Shown piece after piece: positions 9,373-18,398 of a DNA stretch of 64,000 nt; the stretch's first letter is position 1, and each line of letters starts with the position of its first letter. Source of the DNA: Dehalococcoidia bacterium (GTDB lineage: Bacteria; Chloroflexota; Dehalococcoidia; Bin125); NCBI GenBank assembly GCA_022822855.1, contig JAJDYG010000006.1:39538-103537 (forward strand). The letters run 5' to 3'. The notes beneath the pieces were generated by a model that was not told where the DNA came from, searched no databases, and saw nothing but the letters and a program-made list of their open reading frames with translations. The position numbers and the translations under genes were made by a program.

Positions 9373-10052
9373 GACGCATCCTCGCCTTTCGCCGCAGCGA
9401 TGAACGCGCGGATTTTCTCTCGATCTTTGACCCCATCGGTTTCGACGCCGGATGAGACATCTACTCCCCAGGGTCGAACGAGGCCGACCGCCTCGCCGAC
9501 GTTGTCCGGGTTGAGGCCGCCGGCAAGCAGAAACGGAGACGCTTGAGCGACCTCCGCCGCGAGGGTCCAGTCGAAGGACTGTCCCATGCCGCCGCCCTGC
9601 TTTGAATGCGGCTCCAAGTGGGTGACGGTGTTCGGGGCTCGCTCGATCTCGCGGAGTACGGCTCGAGCGTCCATTCCCGCTTCTACGTGCACTGCGCGGA
9701 CCACGGCTCGCCGGACGCGACCGGCCAGGGCCGGGTGTTCGCCCCCGCTGAGCTGGACCATGTCCAGATCGACCCGGTCGAGCACGCGCTCGATTTCGTC
9801 GATGGATTGTCGGGCGAAGACGCCGACGAGCAGAGGCCGGCCGGCGGCGCGACGCTCGCGCTCGATCGTTCCGGTGTTCGACTCCAGGATCTCGACGCGC
9901 GGACCGAGTTCCCTGCGGACCGCTCGGGCGACCCTCATGTCGATCCGCCTGGGGGCGTCGGCGAAGATCATGCCGATCGCGTCGGCGCCGGCCTCGCGCG
10001 CCCACTCGGCGTGTTCGACGGCGCGCACTGAGCAGATCTTGACGAAGGTCAT
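9369..10052 (-). CDS. trpF: Phosphoribosylanthranilate isomerase with Asp-to-Glu change at the general acid
   Basis: Isomerises N-(5'-phosphoribosyl)anthranilate in tryptophan synthesis. The general base Cys7 is present (VKICSVR). The general acid is normally Asp in a LLD...GGxGxxFDW pattern. Here the aligned position is Glu147 (THLEP), seven residues before GGMGQSFDW, so the acid is kept but one carbon longer. There is an insertion of about 20 residues around 48-70. Its ATG overlaps the trpC stop by 4 bp and its stop overlaps the trpB GTG by 4 bp. Context leaves little doubt about identity, but activity with Glu is untested. Confidence 0.92.
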   Translation of the reverse strand: MTFVKICSVRAVEHAEWAREAGADAIGMIFADAPRRIDMRVARAVRRELGPRVEILESNTGTIERERRAAGRPLLVGVFARQSIDEIERVLDRVDLDMVQLSGGEHPALAGRVRRAVVRAVHVEAGMDARAVLREIERAPNTVTHLEPHSKQGGGMGQSFDWTLAAEVAQASPFLLAGGLNPDNVGEAVGLVRPWGVDVSSGVETDGVKDREKIRAFIAAAKGEDAS

Positions 10053-10834
10053 CGTCCCAGCAGCTCTCGAGCCTTGGCGTGCGGGTCGGCGGCTGAGGAC
10101 AGCGCCTCGCCGATCAGGACGGCGTTGACGCCGCAGGCTTGCATTCGCTTCATGTCCGCTCGGGTTCGCACGCCGCTGGCGGCGACGACGGGGATCGAGG
10201 CCGGAATCCTGTCTCTGAGTCGTTCCGTCGTGCCCAGATCTTCTTCGAAGGTGTGCAGGTTTCGGTTGTTGATGCCGATCGCGGCGGCGCCGGCGTCGAG
10301 CGCCATCTGGGTCTCGGCTTCGTCGGTGACTTCGACGAAGGCGGTCAGACCGAACTCGTCTCCGGCATGAGTGAGGATCCTGAGTTCGGCGGCATCGAGC
10401 GTCTTCGCGATGAGGAGGTAGGCGTCGGCACCCAGCGCTGCGGCTTCGGCGACCTGGTAGGGATCGACGTGGAACTCCTTGCGCAGGAGGGGCAGGCCGC
10501 TTCCGTTGAGCGCGCTGGCGGCTTCGCAGAGGTCGTTGTCGGTGGCGAAGAAGGCGGGCGAGGTGAGGACGGACACGGCGATTGCGCCGATGTCGCGGTA
10601 GGTGTTGGCCAGCTCCGACGGCACGAGGTCGGGGGCGAACATTCCCTTGGAGGGGGAGCCTCGCTTGATCTCGGCCATGAGGCCGACGCCCGGTTGGTTG
10701 AGGGCGGCGATGAAGTCGTTGCTTCCCGAGCGAGCGAGCGCGCGTTCTCGCAGTTCGTGGATCGATACGGTCTGCTGTCGGGCGGCGACGGCGTCTCGAG
10801 TTTGGGCGACGATGCGTTCCAGTACGGATGGCAT
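10049..10834 (-). CDS. trpC: Indole-3-glycerol phosphate synthase
   Basis: Forms indole-3-glycerol phosphate by decarboxylating ring closure. Motifs include [11 protein letters not shown] (substrate Lys), [20 protein letters not shown] (catalytic Lys), [22 protein letters not shown] and VAASGV. The ATG at 10834 shares one base with the trpD stop (TAATG), which fixes the start over a longer frame. About 261 residues, normal length. Confidence 0.95.
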   Translation of the reverse strand: MPSVLERIVAQTRDAVAARQQTVSIHELRERALARSGSNDFIAALNQPGVGLMAEIKRGSPSKGMFAPDLVPSELANTYRDIGAIAVSVLTSPAFFATDNDLCEAASALNGSGLPLLRKEFHVDPYQVAEAAALGADAYLLIAKTLDAAELRILTHAGDEFGLTAFVEVTDEAETQMALDAGAAAIGINNRNLHTFEEDLGTTERLRDRIPASIPVVAASGVRTRADMKRMQACGVNAVLIGEALSSAADPHAKARELLGR

Positions 10835-11898
10835 TATGTCGCCTTTGTCGCTTCGGTCTCGTCGACGAAGTCCTGAGAGCGTTCCACCCACAATTCCAGC
10901 TTACGCAGGGCTCGCTGATCGTCGATGCACTCGGCGGCTCGGCTGACGCCCTCGGAGAGGGTTGGGACTTCCTCGGCGGCGAGCAGTCCGGCGGCGGCGT
11001 TAAGCGTGACGAATCCGGTCAGCGCGGAGGTCTTACCGCCCAGGACTTCACGCATCATGGTCGCCGATGCCTCAGCGGTGTCGCCGCCTCGCACGGCGGC
11101 GAGCGGTACCGGGCGAATCTGGAAATCCTGGGGCGAGACGGTGAACTTGGTGAGCACTTCGCCGTCGACCTGCCAGCAGGTCGTCTCGCCCTCGGGCGAG
11201 ATTTCGTCCAGGCCTTCATGTCCGTGGACGACGAGGCCGCGGCGGACGCCGAGCCGTCCGAGCGCCGTGGCCATTAGCGGTCCCAGTTCGGGTCGGGCGA
11301 CGCCGATCAGCTGGTGGGAGGCTCGGGCGGGATTGGTCAGCGGGCCGAGGATGTTGAACACGGTTCGGACGCCGATGCGACGACGGATGGGGGCGACGAA
11401 TCGCATGGCGGGGTGAAATGCCTGGGCGAAGAGGAAGCCGAAGCCGACCTCGCGGATGAGTTGCGCTGCTTGATCGGGGTTGACGCTGATCTGTCCGCCC
11501 AGGGCCTCGAGGACATCGGCGCTGCCGACGCTGGATGACATGGCTCGATTGCCGTGCTTGGCTACCGGCACGCCGCATCCGGCGAGGACGAATCCTGCCG
11601 CCGTGGAGGAGTTGAAGGTGTGCTTGCCGGAGCCGCCGGTGCCGGCGGTGTCGGCGAGGCGGGGTAAGTCGGACAGGTCGACTCGCAGCGCGTGTTCGCG
11701 CATCGCGCGGGCGAGGCCGACGACCTCATCGACCGATTCGCCCTTCATACGGAGGCCAGTGAGCAAGGCGGATGCCTGGATTTCGTCGGCTTCGCCGGAC
11801 ATCAAGGCGTCCATCGCCGCCGATGCTTCGGCGTCGCTGAGGCTGCGTTGCTCGTCGATCACGGCACCGAGTGCCGCGCTGAGATCTCCACTAGCCAC
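10834..11898 (-). CDS. trpD: Anthranilate phosphoribosyltransferase
   Basis: Transfers phosphoribosyl from PRPP to anthranilate. The PRPP-binding [14 protein letters not shown] is near residue 88, followed by the anthranilate-site segment [21 protein letters not shown], the HPAMRFV segment, and the [10 protein letters not shown] signature. It starts on GTG and overlaps the end of trpG by 8 bp. It is a separate protein, not fused to trpG as in enterics. Confidence 0.95.
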   Translation of the reverse strand: MASGDLSAALGAVIDEQRSLSDAEASAAMDALMSGEADEIQASALLTGLRMKGESVDEVVGLARAMREHALRVDLSDLPRLADTAGTGGSGKHTFNSSTAAGFVLAGCGVPVAKHGNRAMSSSVGSADVLEALGGQISVNPDQAAQLIREVGFGFLFAQAFHPAMRFVAPIRRRIGVRTVFNILGPLTNPARASHQLIGVARPELGPLMATALGRLGVRRGLVVHGHEGLDEISPEGETTCWQVDGEVLTKFTVSPQDFQIRPVPLAAVRGGDTAEASATMMREVLGGKTSALTGFVTLNAAAGLLAAEEVPTLSEGVSRAAECIDDQRALRKLELWVERSQDFVDETEATKAT

Positions 11899-12499
11899 TG
11901 TTGAAGGCCTCGGACTGGTCGAGGAAGTTCTGCAGGATCGCGTGACCGGTCTTGGTGCGGATCGATTCGGGATGGAACTGCACGCCCTCGATGGGGTACT
12001 CGGTGTGACGCATGCCCATCAGAACCCTGCCGCTGCCGTCGAGCCGTTCACACCAGGCGGTGGGGACGATTTCGTCCGGCAGCGTATCCGGCTCGACGAT
12101 CAGTGAGTGGTAGCGCGTCGCCTCGATTGGGTTGGGCAATCCGTCGAACACGCCTGTGCCGTCGTGGTCGATCGAAGACACCTTGCCGTGCATGATCTCG
12201 CCCGCCGGACCGACGGTGGCTCCGAAGGCAGCTCCGATCGCCTGGTGTCCCAGGCAGACTCCGAGCGTGGGGATCGTCGGGCTGAAGCGCTGGAGCACCG
12301 GCACGCTGACGCCGGCCTCGGCCGGAGTCTTCGGACCGGGCGAGATCACGATCCGGCGCGGCTCGAGCGCTTCGATTTCGTCGAGCGTGATCCGGTCGTT
12401 GCGATGCACGACGACATCTGCGCCGAGTTCGCTGAGGTACTGGTACAGGTTGTAGGTGAAGGAGTCGTAGTTGTCGATCAGTAACGTATCAACCGCCAT
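11891..12499 (-). CDS. trpG: Anthranilate synthase glutamine amidotransferase component
   Basis: Supplies ammonia to TrpE from glutamine. Class I amidotransferase triad: Cys in [10 protein letters not shown] (about residue 84), with His and Glu in QFHPESI near 175. The N-terminus [13 protein letters not shown] and the SPGPKTP oxyanion strand are typical. It begins inside the last 11 bp of the CMD gene upstream, so the CMD gene is physically joined to the core trp genes. In principle PabA could look the same, but the trp neighbours decide. Confidence 0.95.
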   Translation of the reverse strand: MAVDTLLIDNYDSFTYNLYQYLSELGADVVVHRNDRITLDEIEALEPRRIVISPGPKTPAEAGVSVPVLQRFSPTIPTLGVCLGHQAIGAAFGATVGPAGEIMHGKVSSIDHDGTGVFDGLPNPIEATRYHSLIVEPDTLPDEIVPTAWCERLDGSGRVLMGMRHTEYPIEGVQFHPESIRTKTGHAILQNFLDQSEAFNSG

Positions 12500-13295
12500 C
12501 TTGGGCAGCCTCCCGTTCTCTGAGGATGCGCGCCAGGGTGCGGTAACCCTCGACGGCGCGGGGGAATCCGCAGTAGGGCGCGGCGGTGGCCATGACGCCC
12601 TGGAGTTCGGTCTCGGTCACGCCGTGGTTGAGGGCGCCGGGGATGTGGAACTGCAGCTCTTCGGTCTTGTTCAGTGCGACCAGGATCGAGACGACGACCA
12701 GCGAGCGGTCGCGGCGCGAGAGCTGCGAGCGGGACCAGAGGTCGCCGAAGGCAAACTCGAAGGCGAGCTTGCCGACCGGCCCGATCCTCTCCATTCCGGC
12801 CAGGGCCTCCGCCGGATCCTGGGCTTCCTCGCGTCCGTTGAGGGTTCGCATCACGTCAACCGCGTCGCGGTGGCGCTGGTCGTCATCCTTGTAGTCTGCC
12901 GGCGGAATCTGGTAGGGCTCGCCGTCGGCCTTGCTCCAGGCCTCGACGAGGACGTTGATCATCTCGTTGCCGGCTGGAAACCCGGAGTAACCGGCGATCT
13001 GGAGCGCGATTTCGGTCATCTCTTCGCGAGTCACGCCGTTGGCGGGAGCGAAGCTGGCGTGGAACTGAACTGCTTGCAGGCGCTCAAGCGCGCCCAGCAT
13101 GGCCAGCGCGGCGATATTGCGGTCGCGGCGGGAGAGTTCGTCGCCCTGCCAGACCTGGCCGAAGATGTAGTCGACGACGTAGCTGCCGAATGCTCCGGTG
13201 CGTTGCTCGGCGGCGGCGGCGAAACCGAGCGGCTGACCGGTCATCTCTGCCAACAACTCACTGCCCGCCTTGCGTCGTTCCGCGTGAGTCGTCAT
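12489..13295 (-). CDS. Tandem carboxymuconolactone decarboxylase (CMD/AhpD-like) protein within the trp operon
   Basis: 268 residues with two CMD domains (about 35-130 and 165-260). Each has the LSRRDR helix start, a QFH motif ([17 protein letters not shown] and [17 protein letters not shown]) and a C/GFPxA end. Neither has the redox CxxC of AhpD, so peroxidase-reductase activity is unlikely. The His places it nearer the decarboxylase-like CMD group. The ribosome site is GAGGAACTGAG before the ATG. Its end overlaps trpG by 11 bp. Substrate unknown. Proximity to chorismate/anthranilate enzymes suggests a small aromatic or lactone substrate, but that is inference. Confidence 0.85.
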   Translation of the reverse strand: MTTHAERRKAGSELLAEMTGQPLGFAAAAEQRTGAFGSYVVDYIFGQVWQGDELSRRDRNIAALAMLGALERLQAVQFHASFAPANGVTREEMTEIALQIAGYSGFPAGNEMINVLVEAWSKADGEPYQIPPADYKDDDQRHRDAVDVMRTLNGREEAQDPAEALAGMERIGPVGKLAFEFAFGDLWSRSQLSRRDRSLVVVSILVALNKTEELQFHIPGALNHGVTETELQGVMATAAPYCGFPRAVEGYRTLARILREREAAQDGG

Positions 13296-13313
13296 CTCAG
13301 TTCCTCATTTCAG

Positions 13314-13357
13314 CTTGCGCTCGTCGGCGCGTCATCTTGCGCTCGTTGGCGCGCATT
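13314..13357. repeat. Two tandem 22-bp repeats between the two CMD genes
   Basis: CTTGCGCTCGTCGGCGCGTC at 13314 is repeated almost exactly at 13336 (CTTGCGCTCGTTGGCGCGCA), each unit being 22 bp. The pair lies in the 76-bp untranslated gap between the Nudix-CMD gene and the CMD gene, the only real gap between trpE and trpB apart from single-digit spacings. It may be an mRNA-processing or protein-binding site. Confidence 0.6.
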
Positions 13358-13371
13358 CTAGGCAGGCGGCC

Positions 13372-14637
13372 CTAGTCTCGAAGCCGCTGCAGGATGCGGC
13401 CGGCGTCGGCAGCGCGAGGCAGGCCGCAGAAGGCTGAGGCGATCGCGATCACGCCGTCCAGTTCGTCCCAGGCGCAGCCGAGTCGATGGGCGGTCCTGAG
13501 ATCCGACTCCAGTTCGCGTTCACGACCCATGGCGAGATGCATCGCCAGGACGACCAGCGCGCGGTCTCTGGGCGACAGCACCTTGCGGTTCCAGATGTCG
13601 CCCCACGACCAGTCAACGGTCAGGCGCCCGACGGATCCGAGTTGCCGTTGAGCATCGTCGGCGATGTTGGCTGGGTCGATGCGTCGGCCGGTCAGGGCCT
13701 CGGAGACCTCGGCGGCGTCGCGGCGGCGCTGCTCGTCATCTTTGCCGATGGCCGAGTCGGGCGTGAATGGCTCGCCGGAAGCGGCCCAGTCGGAGAGGAC
13801 TCGGGTGAGCGCGAGATTGCCGAAGGGGAACCCGCACTCGACGGTGAGCTGGACGCAGACCTCGACGATTTCGTCGCGGCTCAGTCCATTGCGTTCACCG
13901 ATTGCGGCGTTGAAGGCGAAGCCGTCGACCTGCATCAGCGCGCCGGCGGCCGCCATCGCGGCCAGGCTGCGGTCGCGGCGGGAGAGCAGGCCGTCCTGCC
14001 AGATGTCGCCCCAGATGTGATCGACGAGGTAGGAGCCGAATGGACCCATTCGAGACTCGATTGTTTCGGCGAAGTTCTCCTGATCGGTGAGCTCGGCGAG
14101 GATGGCATCGCCCGCCGCGCGCCGTTCAAGGTGTGTCCGGTTGGGGACGGTGGGCGACGACGGTGATGACGGCTCTCTGAACAGGTCGTCCAGGGTTGCG
14201 TCGTCGTCAAAGTCCCAGCCCGAGTCGCGCCGTTCGAGCACGGTTGAGAGCAGCTCGGCCTGGTGATCGGGCAACTCCGCGACGGCGGCGGTGATATCCC
14301 ACCATTCCATGGCGTCGAACGGATTGGTCTCGTCCTCGGGCGCGCCTTCGATCGACTCCTCGACGGTGACGACGTAGGCGTTGTGGACGGAGTGCCGGCC
14401 AGTGGACGGTTCCTCGCCGTAGACGGTGTGGGCGTATCCGGCTCGGATTCGTTGGCGGAGTAGATGCTCGAAGAGGCGCGGGACTGTGTCGTCCGGCTCC
14501 TCGCTGAGCGGCGTGACGTCGCCGGGCAACCACCAGCGTCCGGGCCAGAGCGCTTCGTGCTGGCGGCGTCGCAACAGCAACACGCGTCCGGCATCGTCGA
14601 AGACGACACCGTAGCCGATGATCAGGGACTCCGGCAT
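13372..14637 (-). CDS. Nudix-like domain fused to two CMD domains, catalytic motifs degenerate
   Basis: 421 residues. Residues 1-135 fold like a Nudix domain (GYGVVFDDAGRVLLLRRR, then WPGRWWLPGD). The Nudix box, normally GX5EX7REUXEEXGU, reads GDVTPLSEEPDDTVPRLFEH and lacks the REUXEE acids, so hydrolysis is doubtful. After an acidic linker (about 140-170), two CMD domains follow that are clearly related to the adjacent CMD gene (GPFGSYLVDHIWGDIW, LSRRDR, CGFPFG). The motif His of each CMD domain is replaced: AFN for QFH in the first and ESD for QFH in the second. Its ATG shares one base with the trpE stop (TGATG). It looks like a coupled binding or regulatory partner rather than an enzyme. 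Confidence 0.8.
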   Translation of the reverse strand: MPESLIIGYGVVFDDAGRVLLLRRRQHEALWPGRWWLPGDVTPLSEEPDDTVPRLFEHLLRQRIRAGYAHTVYGEEPSTGRHSVHNAYVVTVEESIEGAPEDETNPFDAMEWWDITAAVAELPDHQAELLSTVLERRDSGWDFDDDATLDDLFREPSSPSSPTVPNRTHLERRAAGDAILAELTDQENFAETIESRMGPFGSYLVDHIWGDIWQDGLLSRRDRSLAAMAAAGALMQVDGFAFNAAIGERNGLSRDEIVEVCVQLTVECGFPFGNLALTRVLSDWAASGEPFTPDSAIGKDDEQRRRDAAEVSEALTGRRIDPANIADDAQRQLGSVGRLTVDWSWGDIWNRKVLSPRDRALVVLAMHLAMGRERELESDLRTAHRLGCAWDELDGVIAIASAFCGLPRAADAGRILQRLRD

Positions 14638-16145
14638 CAGTAGCCCCGTGATCCGCCGGAGGCTGCGCCGGCGCGCGAGCGTTCTTCGGCCAGGTCGAGC
14701 GCGGTGAACATGCCCATCGCCTTGTTCACGGTTTCCTCGAACTCGGAGGTCGGCTTGGAGTCGTAGACGATCCCACCGCCGGCCTGCACAGAGGCAACGC
14801 CGTCCTGCATGATGATCGTGCGGATGGTGATGGCGGTCTCCATGTTGCCGCCGAAGCCGAAGTAGCCCAAGGCGCCGGCGTAGGGTCCGCGCTGGTCCTC
14901 TTCGAGCTCGGAGATGATCTCCATGGCGCGGATCTTGGGCGCGCCGGAGACCGTGCCGGCGGGGAAGGTGGCGCGGACGGCGTCGAAGGAGGTTGCGCCG
15001 TCGGCCAGGTCCGCTTCGACGTGCGAGACGAGGTGCATGACGTGGCTGTAGCGCTCGACGTCGAGTTCCTGCGTCACGCGGACCGTGCCGGGCTTGGCGA
15101 CTCGGCCGATGTCGTTGCGGCCGAGGTCGAGCAGCATGACGTGCTCGGCGATCTCTTTCTCGTCGGCGCGGAGTTCGGCCTCGAGCGCTCGATCCTCGTC
15201 GTCATCCAGGCCGCGGCGTCGGGTGCCGGCGATCGGGTGGGTTGAGACCTTGCCGTCTTCGACGATCACGAGCAGCTCGGGAGAGGTTCCGACGATCTGG
15301 TGATCGTCCATCTCGAGGTAGTAGGTGTAGGGCGACGGGTTGACCGTGCGCAGGGTGCGGTAGACGTTGAAGGGGTGGACGAAGGTGTCGCGCGAGAAGC
15401 GCTGAGAGTAGACGCACTGGATGATGTCGCCGGCTATGACGTAGTCGATGATCTGCTTGACATCCGAGAAGTACGCCTCGCGCTCCATGTTGGAGCGAAT
15501 GGCGGCGGAGTGGCCGGACGGTTCCGGCGCGTCGGTGGGCGGGATCGGCGGGCCGGACTGGAGCCGCTCGACGAGTTGGTCGATGCGAAACTCGGCGGCT
15601 CGATAGGCGGAGTCGACATCGCCGTCGAGTCGGGCGTGAGTGACGACCTTGATCACGTGCTTGAGGTGATCGAAGAGCAGCACGGTGTCGACGAACTGGA
15701 AGAGCGCCTCGGGCAGGCCGTGCGGATCGGAATCGGCGGGCTGGACGCGAGGTTCGAAGTGTCGGATCGACTCGTAGGAGAGGTAGCCGACCGCGCCGCC
15801 GTGAAATGGCGGCAGGTCGGGGTTGGTGACGAGGTCGAAGCGATCGAGTTCGGCTTCGATCTCGTTGAGCGGATCGACTGCTCCGCCTGAGGGGGCGCGG
15901 AAGATGCGGTAGGGCTCGGTGCCGATGAAGGAGTAGCGGCTGGGGCGCTCGCCGCCCTCGACCGACTCGAGCAGGAAGGAGTAGGCGCCGCGCTTGACTT
16001 TGAGGAAGGCGGAGACGGGAGTTTCGAGGTCGGCGAGGACTTCCCGGTAGATGGCGGCGTAGTTGCCGCTGCCGGACGCGCGCGCGTCGGCGGCGAGTTG
16101 TTTGAACTCCTCCAGGCTGGGAGTCGTTTGGCCAGATGAGGGCAT
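14637..16145 (-). CDS. trpE: Anthranilate synthase component I
   Basis: Converts chorismate to anthranilate with TrpG. The N-terminal domain holds FLLESVEGGERPSRYSFIG, a form of the LLES tryptophan feedback site. The chorismate-binding half contains IAGDIIQCVYSQRF, GTSPELLV, HPIAGTRRRG, LLDLGRNDIGRVA, FPAGTVSGAPKIRAMEII and GYFGFGGNM. The ATG at 16145 is preferred to the TTG 15 bp upstream because GGAG stands 9 bp before it. 502 residues, normal. Feedback inhibition by tryptophan is expected from the LLES site. No leader peptide or T-box was recognised upstream. Confidence 0.95.
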   Translation of the reverse strand: MPSSGQTTPSLEEFKQLAADARASGSGNYAAIYREVLADLETPVSAFLKVKRGAYSFLLESVEGGERPSRYSFIGTEPYRIFRAPSGGAVDPLNEIEAELDRFDLVTNPDLPPFHGGAVGYLSYESIRHFEPRVQPADSDPHGLPEALFQFVDTVLLFDHLKHVIKVVTHARLDGDVDSAYRAAEFRIDQLVERLQSGPPIPPTDAPEPSGHSAAIRSNMEREAYFSDVKQIIDYVIAGDIIQCVYSQRFSRDTFVHPFNVYRTLRTVNPSPYTYYLEMDDHQIVGTSPELLVIVEDGKVSTHPIAGTRRRGLDDDEDRALEAELRADEKEIAEHVMLLDLGRNDIGRVAKPGTVRVTQELDVERYSHVMHLVSHVEADLADGATSFDAVRATFPAGTVSGAPKIRAMEIISELEEDQRGPYAGALGYFGFGGNMETAITIRTIIMQDGVASVQAGGGIVYDSKPTSEFEETVNKAMGMFTALDLAEERSRAGAASGGSRGY

Positions 16146-16167
16146 GAGCAGGAACTCCAAGGATCAG

Positions 16168-16244
16168 GGGCGGCTACGGATTCGAACAGTGCGCCCCGAG
16201 GCGTTGCGAATCAGAAGTCGCGTCGCCAGACCCCTTGCCCGCCC
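16168..16244 (-). other. tRNA-like sequence in the gmk-trpE gap, probably degenerate
   Basis: The 329-bp gap between gmk and trpE holds a 77-nt stretch on the minus strand with possible acceptor halves (GGGCGG ... CCGCCC), an anticodon-like arm around CTTCTGA and a T-loop consensus GTTCGAATCC. The T stem (CACTG against CGTAG) and D arm do not pair properly and the 3' end is CTGA, not CCA. It may be a decayed tRNA-Arg copy. Apart from this and repeat B1 I see nothing else in the gap. Confidence 0.25.
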
Positions 16245-16440
16245 GAGGTGTGACATTGGGCCGAGGGACGGGTTCGCGTCCTCGGTGCAGTTCCAATGGC
16301 CAGATCGCTGATCGGCATGGTCGGCCTCGTGCGGTTCGGTTCCTGCGTGGATGGTACGGGAGATGGAGTCGTTGTCAAAGGTTGGAGGCGACAGAGTCTG
16401 AGGTGAGGCTGACGATGTCGCCGCGCGCGACGCTCGAGGT

Positions 16441-16470
16441 CTGGGCCCCGTGTCAAGCACGGGGCATCGG
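16441..16470. repeat. Palindromic repeat family B, copy 1 (possible terminator after gmk)
   Basis: GCCCCGTG and CACGGGGC enclose a TCAAG loop, flanked by CTGG and ATCGG. The element starts 5 bp beyond the gmk stop. The same core recurs at 54134-54165 (opposite orientation, one C shorter) and four times in the 134-bp array at the window end. After gmk it could act as a transcription terminator, but there is no T-run. Confidence 0.8.
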
Positions 16471-16474
16471 ATCA

Positions 16475-17080
16475 TCACGGGTCATCCCGCTGGGCGCGTT
16501 CCGCTTCAATCGCTTTGACGAGTTGGTGGGCGGCGGCGTGGTGCCCGTCGTCGTTGTTGACGATGACGAGGTCGAACCAGTCGGCTTCGGCCATCTCGTC
16601 CCGGGCCTCGGCGAGGCGGGCGGCGATTTCGGCCTCGGTTTCGGCGGCGCGGGCGCGCATTCGGCGTTCGAGGGAGTCGATATCGGGGGCGGTGACGAAG
16701 ACGAGCAGCGGCGAGGGCAGGTTGGCCTTGAGGGTGCGTGCGCCCTCGACATCGGTGCGCAGGATTGGGGTCCGGCCCTGGCTGAGCAAGTCCTCGACGG
16801 CGGCCCTTGGCACACCGCTGCGGTGGCCGTAGATGTTGACGTGTTCGAGGAAGGCGTCCTCGGCGATCCAACGCTCGAACTCGTCGTCGCTGAGGAAGAC
16901 GTGGTGGACGCCCTCGATCTCTCCGGGCCGCGGCGCTCGGGTCTTGGCGGTGGCGACTTTCGAGAGCGAGGGGTCGAGGGCGAGGGCTTCCTCGATCACC
17001 GTGTCCTTGCCCGCGCCGGAGGGTCCGGAGATCACGACCACGAGCGGAGCGGGGTCGGACCGTGAGCCAGTTTGGGACAT
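16475..17080 (-). CDS. gmk: Guanylate kinase
   Basis: Phosphorylates GMP to GDP. P-loop GPSGAGKDTV at about residues 19-28, GMP-binding TAKTRAPRPGE, VHHVFLSDDEF, YGHRSGVPRAAV, and the lid RMRARAAETEAEI. ATG at 17080 is chosen because the kinase fold begins shortly after it and it lies 1 bp after the aroA stop. The longer frame is only an aroA shadow. At 201 residues it has normal length. Its place within an aromatic amino acid operon is unusual but the reading is unambiguous. Confidence 0.93.
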   Translation of the reverse strand: MSQTGSRSDPAPLVVVISGPSGAGKDTVIEEALALDPSLSKVATAKTRAPRPGEIEGVHHVFLSDDEFERWIAEDAFLEHVNIYGHRSGVPRAAVEDLLSQGRTPILRTDVEGARTLKANLPSPLLVFVTAPDIDSLERRMRARAAETEAEIAARLAEARDEMAEADWFDLVIVNNDDGHHAAAHQLVKAIEAERAQRDDP

Positions 17081-17081
17081 A

Positions 17082-18383
17082 TCAGGTCGGGACACGGCGC
17101 AACTGGTTGAGGTCGCTCCAGAATGTGGGATAGGAGATGTCGACGGCGGAGGCGCCGCGAATGGTGGTCGGCCCGGACTCGGTGTCCGAAGCGAGGGCGG
17201 CGACGGCGGCGGCCATGGCGAGGCGATGGTCGCCGTGGGAATCGACTGTCGCGCCACGCGGGTTTCCGCCGACGATGCGCATGCCGTCGCGCCAGTCCTC
17301 GACCTCTACGCCCATGGCGGTGAGCATGGCCGAGGTCGTCGCGATCCGGTCTGACTCCTTGACGCGCAGCTCTTCGGCATCGTGAATCTCGGTGACGCCT
17401 TCGGCGAAGGCGGCGGCGACGGCGAGCGCGGGCAGCTCGTCCAACGAGGTCACGATCAGATCGCCGTCGATCCGAGTTCCGTAGAGCGTGGAACTTCGCA
17501 CGGTGACGTCGGCGACGGGCTCGCCGGAGACGTCGCGGCGATTGGTGATCTCGACGGCGGCGCCCATCGATTTGAGCACATCGACGACGCCGCTGCGCCG
17601 GGGATTGAGGCCGACGCCGGGCAGGGTGACTTCGGAGTCGGGAATCAGGGTGGCCGCGATCATCCAGAATGCGGCTGCGCTAATGTCAGCGGGCACCTGA
17701 ACGTCGGAGGTTTGCAGTTCCGCTCCGGGGACGACGCGGATGGTCTCGCCATCGACATCGATGTCCGCTCCCATGGCGGTGAGCATGCGCTCGGTGTGAT
17801 CGCGAGATGGTCCGGGTTCGACGATCCGGCTCGGCCGGTCGGCGCGCAGCGCGGCGAAGACGATGCAGCTCTTGACCTGTGCGCTGGCGACGCCGATGTC
17901 GCCGTCGAATCCGCGCAGCGCCCGATCGGAGCCGTCGATCCAGAAGGGCGCGGTTCGGTCTTGGGAGACGGAAGCTCCCATCTGGCCGAGCGGATCGAGG
18001 ACGCGACGCATGGGGCGCTGGCGCAGCGACTCGTCGCCGTCGAACCTGCTGCGGAAGGGCAGGCCTGCGGCGACCCCGCTGAGCAGCCGGATCGAGGTTC
18101 CGCTGTTGCCGCAATCGAGCAGGCCGGCAGCCACGTGAAAGGCATCCTGGCCCGGGCTTCGGACGACGACGCGGTCATCGTTCTGCTCGAACTCGACGCC
18201 CCACTGGCGGAGACAGGCCATGGTTGAGCGGCAGTCGGCGCTGTCGAGCAGGCCGGTGATTTCGGCCTCGCCCCTGGCGAGGGCGTTGCAGATCAGGGCT
18301 CGGTGGGAAATGGACTTGTCGCCGGGGACGAGCAACTCGCCTCGCAGCGGGCCGCTCGGCTCGACGATCATGCGGTCGCTCAT
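17082..18383 (-). CDS. aroA: 3-phosphoshikimate 1-carboxyvinyltransferase (EPSP synthase)
   Basis: Sixth step of the shikimate pathway. Signatures: LLVPGDKSISHRALI near residue 16, DCGNSGTSIRLLSG (PEP site) near 90, DGDESLRQRPMRRV, and the C-terminal ELRVKESDRI and HGDHRLAMA. 433 residues, normal length. It follows tyrA by 15 bp and precedes gmk by 1 bp, so the three genes form the head of the operon. Confidence 0.95.
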   Translation of the reverse strand: MSDRMIVEPSGPLRGELLVPGDKSISHRALICNALARGEAEITGLLDSADCRSTMACLRQWGVEFEQNDDRVVVRSPGQDAFHVAAGLLDCGNSGTSIRLLSGVAAGLPFRSRFDGDESLRQRPMRRVLDPLGQMGASVSQDRTAPFWIDGSDRALRGFDGDIGVASAQVKSCIVFAALRADRPSRIVEPGPSRDHTERMLTAMGADIDVDGETIRVVPGAELQTSDVQVPADISAAAFWMIAATLIPDSEVTLPGVGLNPRRSGVVDVLKSMGAAVEITNRRDVSGEPVADVTVRSSTLYGTRIDGDLIVTSLDELPALAVAAAFAEGVTEIHDAEELRVKESDRIATTSAMLTAMGVEVEDWRDGMRIVGGNPRGATVDSHGDHRLAMAAAVAALASDTESGPTTIRGASAVDISYPTFWSDLNQLRRVPT

Positions 18384-18398
18384 CGTCTCGGGATCTCC

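Noticed and set aside
9373..10005. N-terminal extension of trpB
   Set aside because: Reads trpF in another frame; the family start and the GTGA overlap fix trpB at 9372.
16146..16474. trp leader peptide, T-box or TRAP-type attenuator before trpE
   Set aside because: No Trp-codon-rich mini-frame, T-box core or regularly spaced (G/U)AG triplets recognised.
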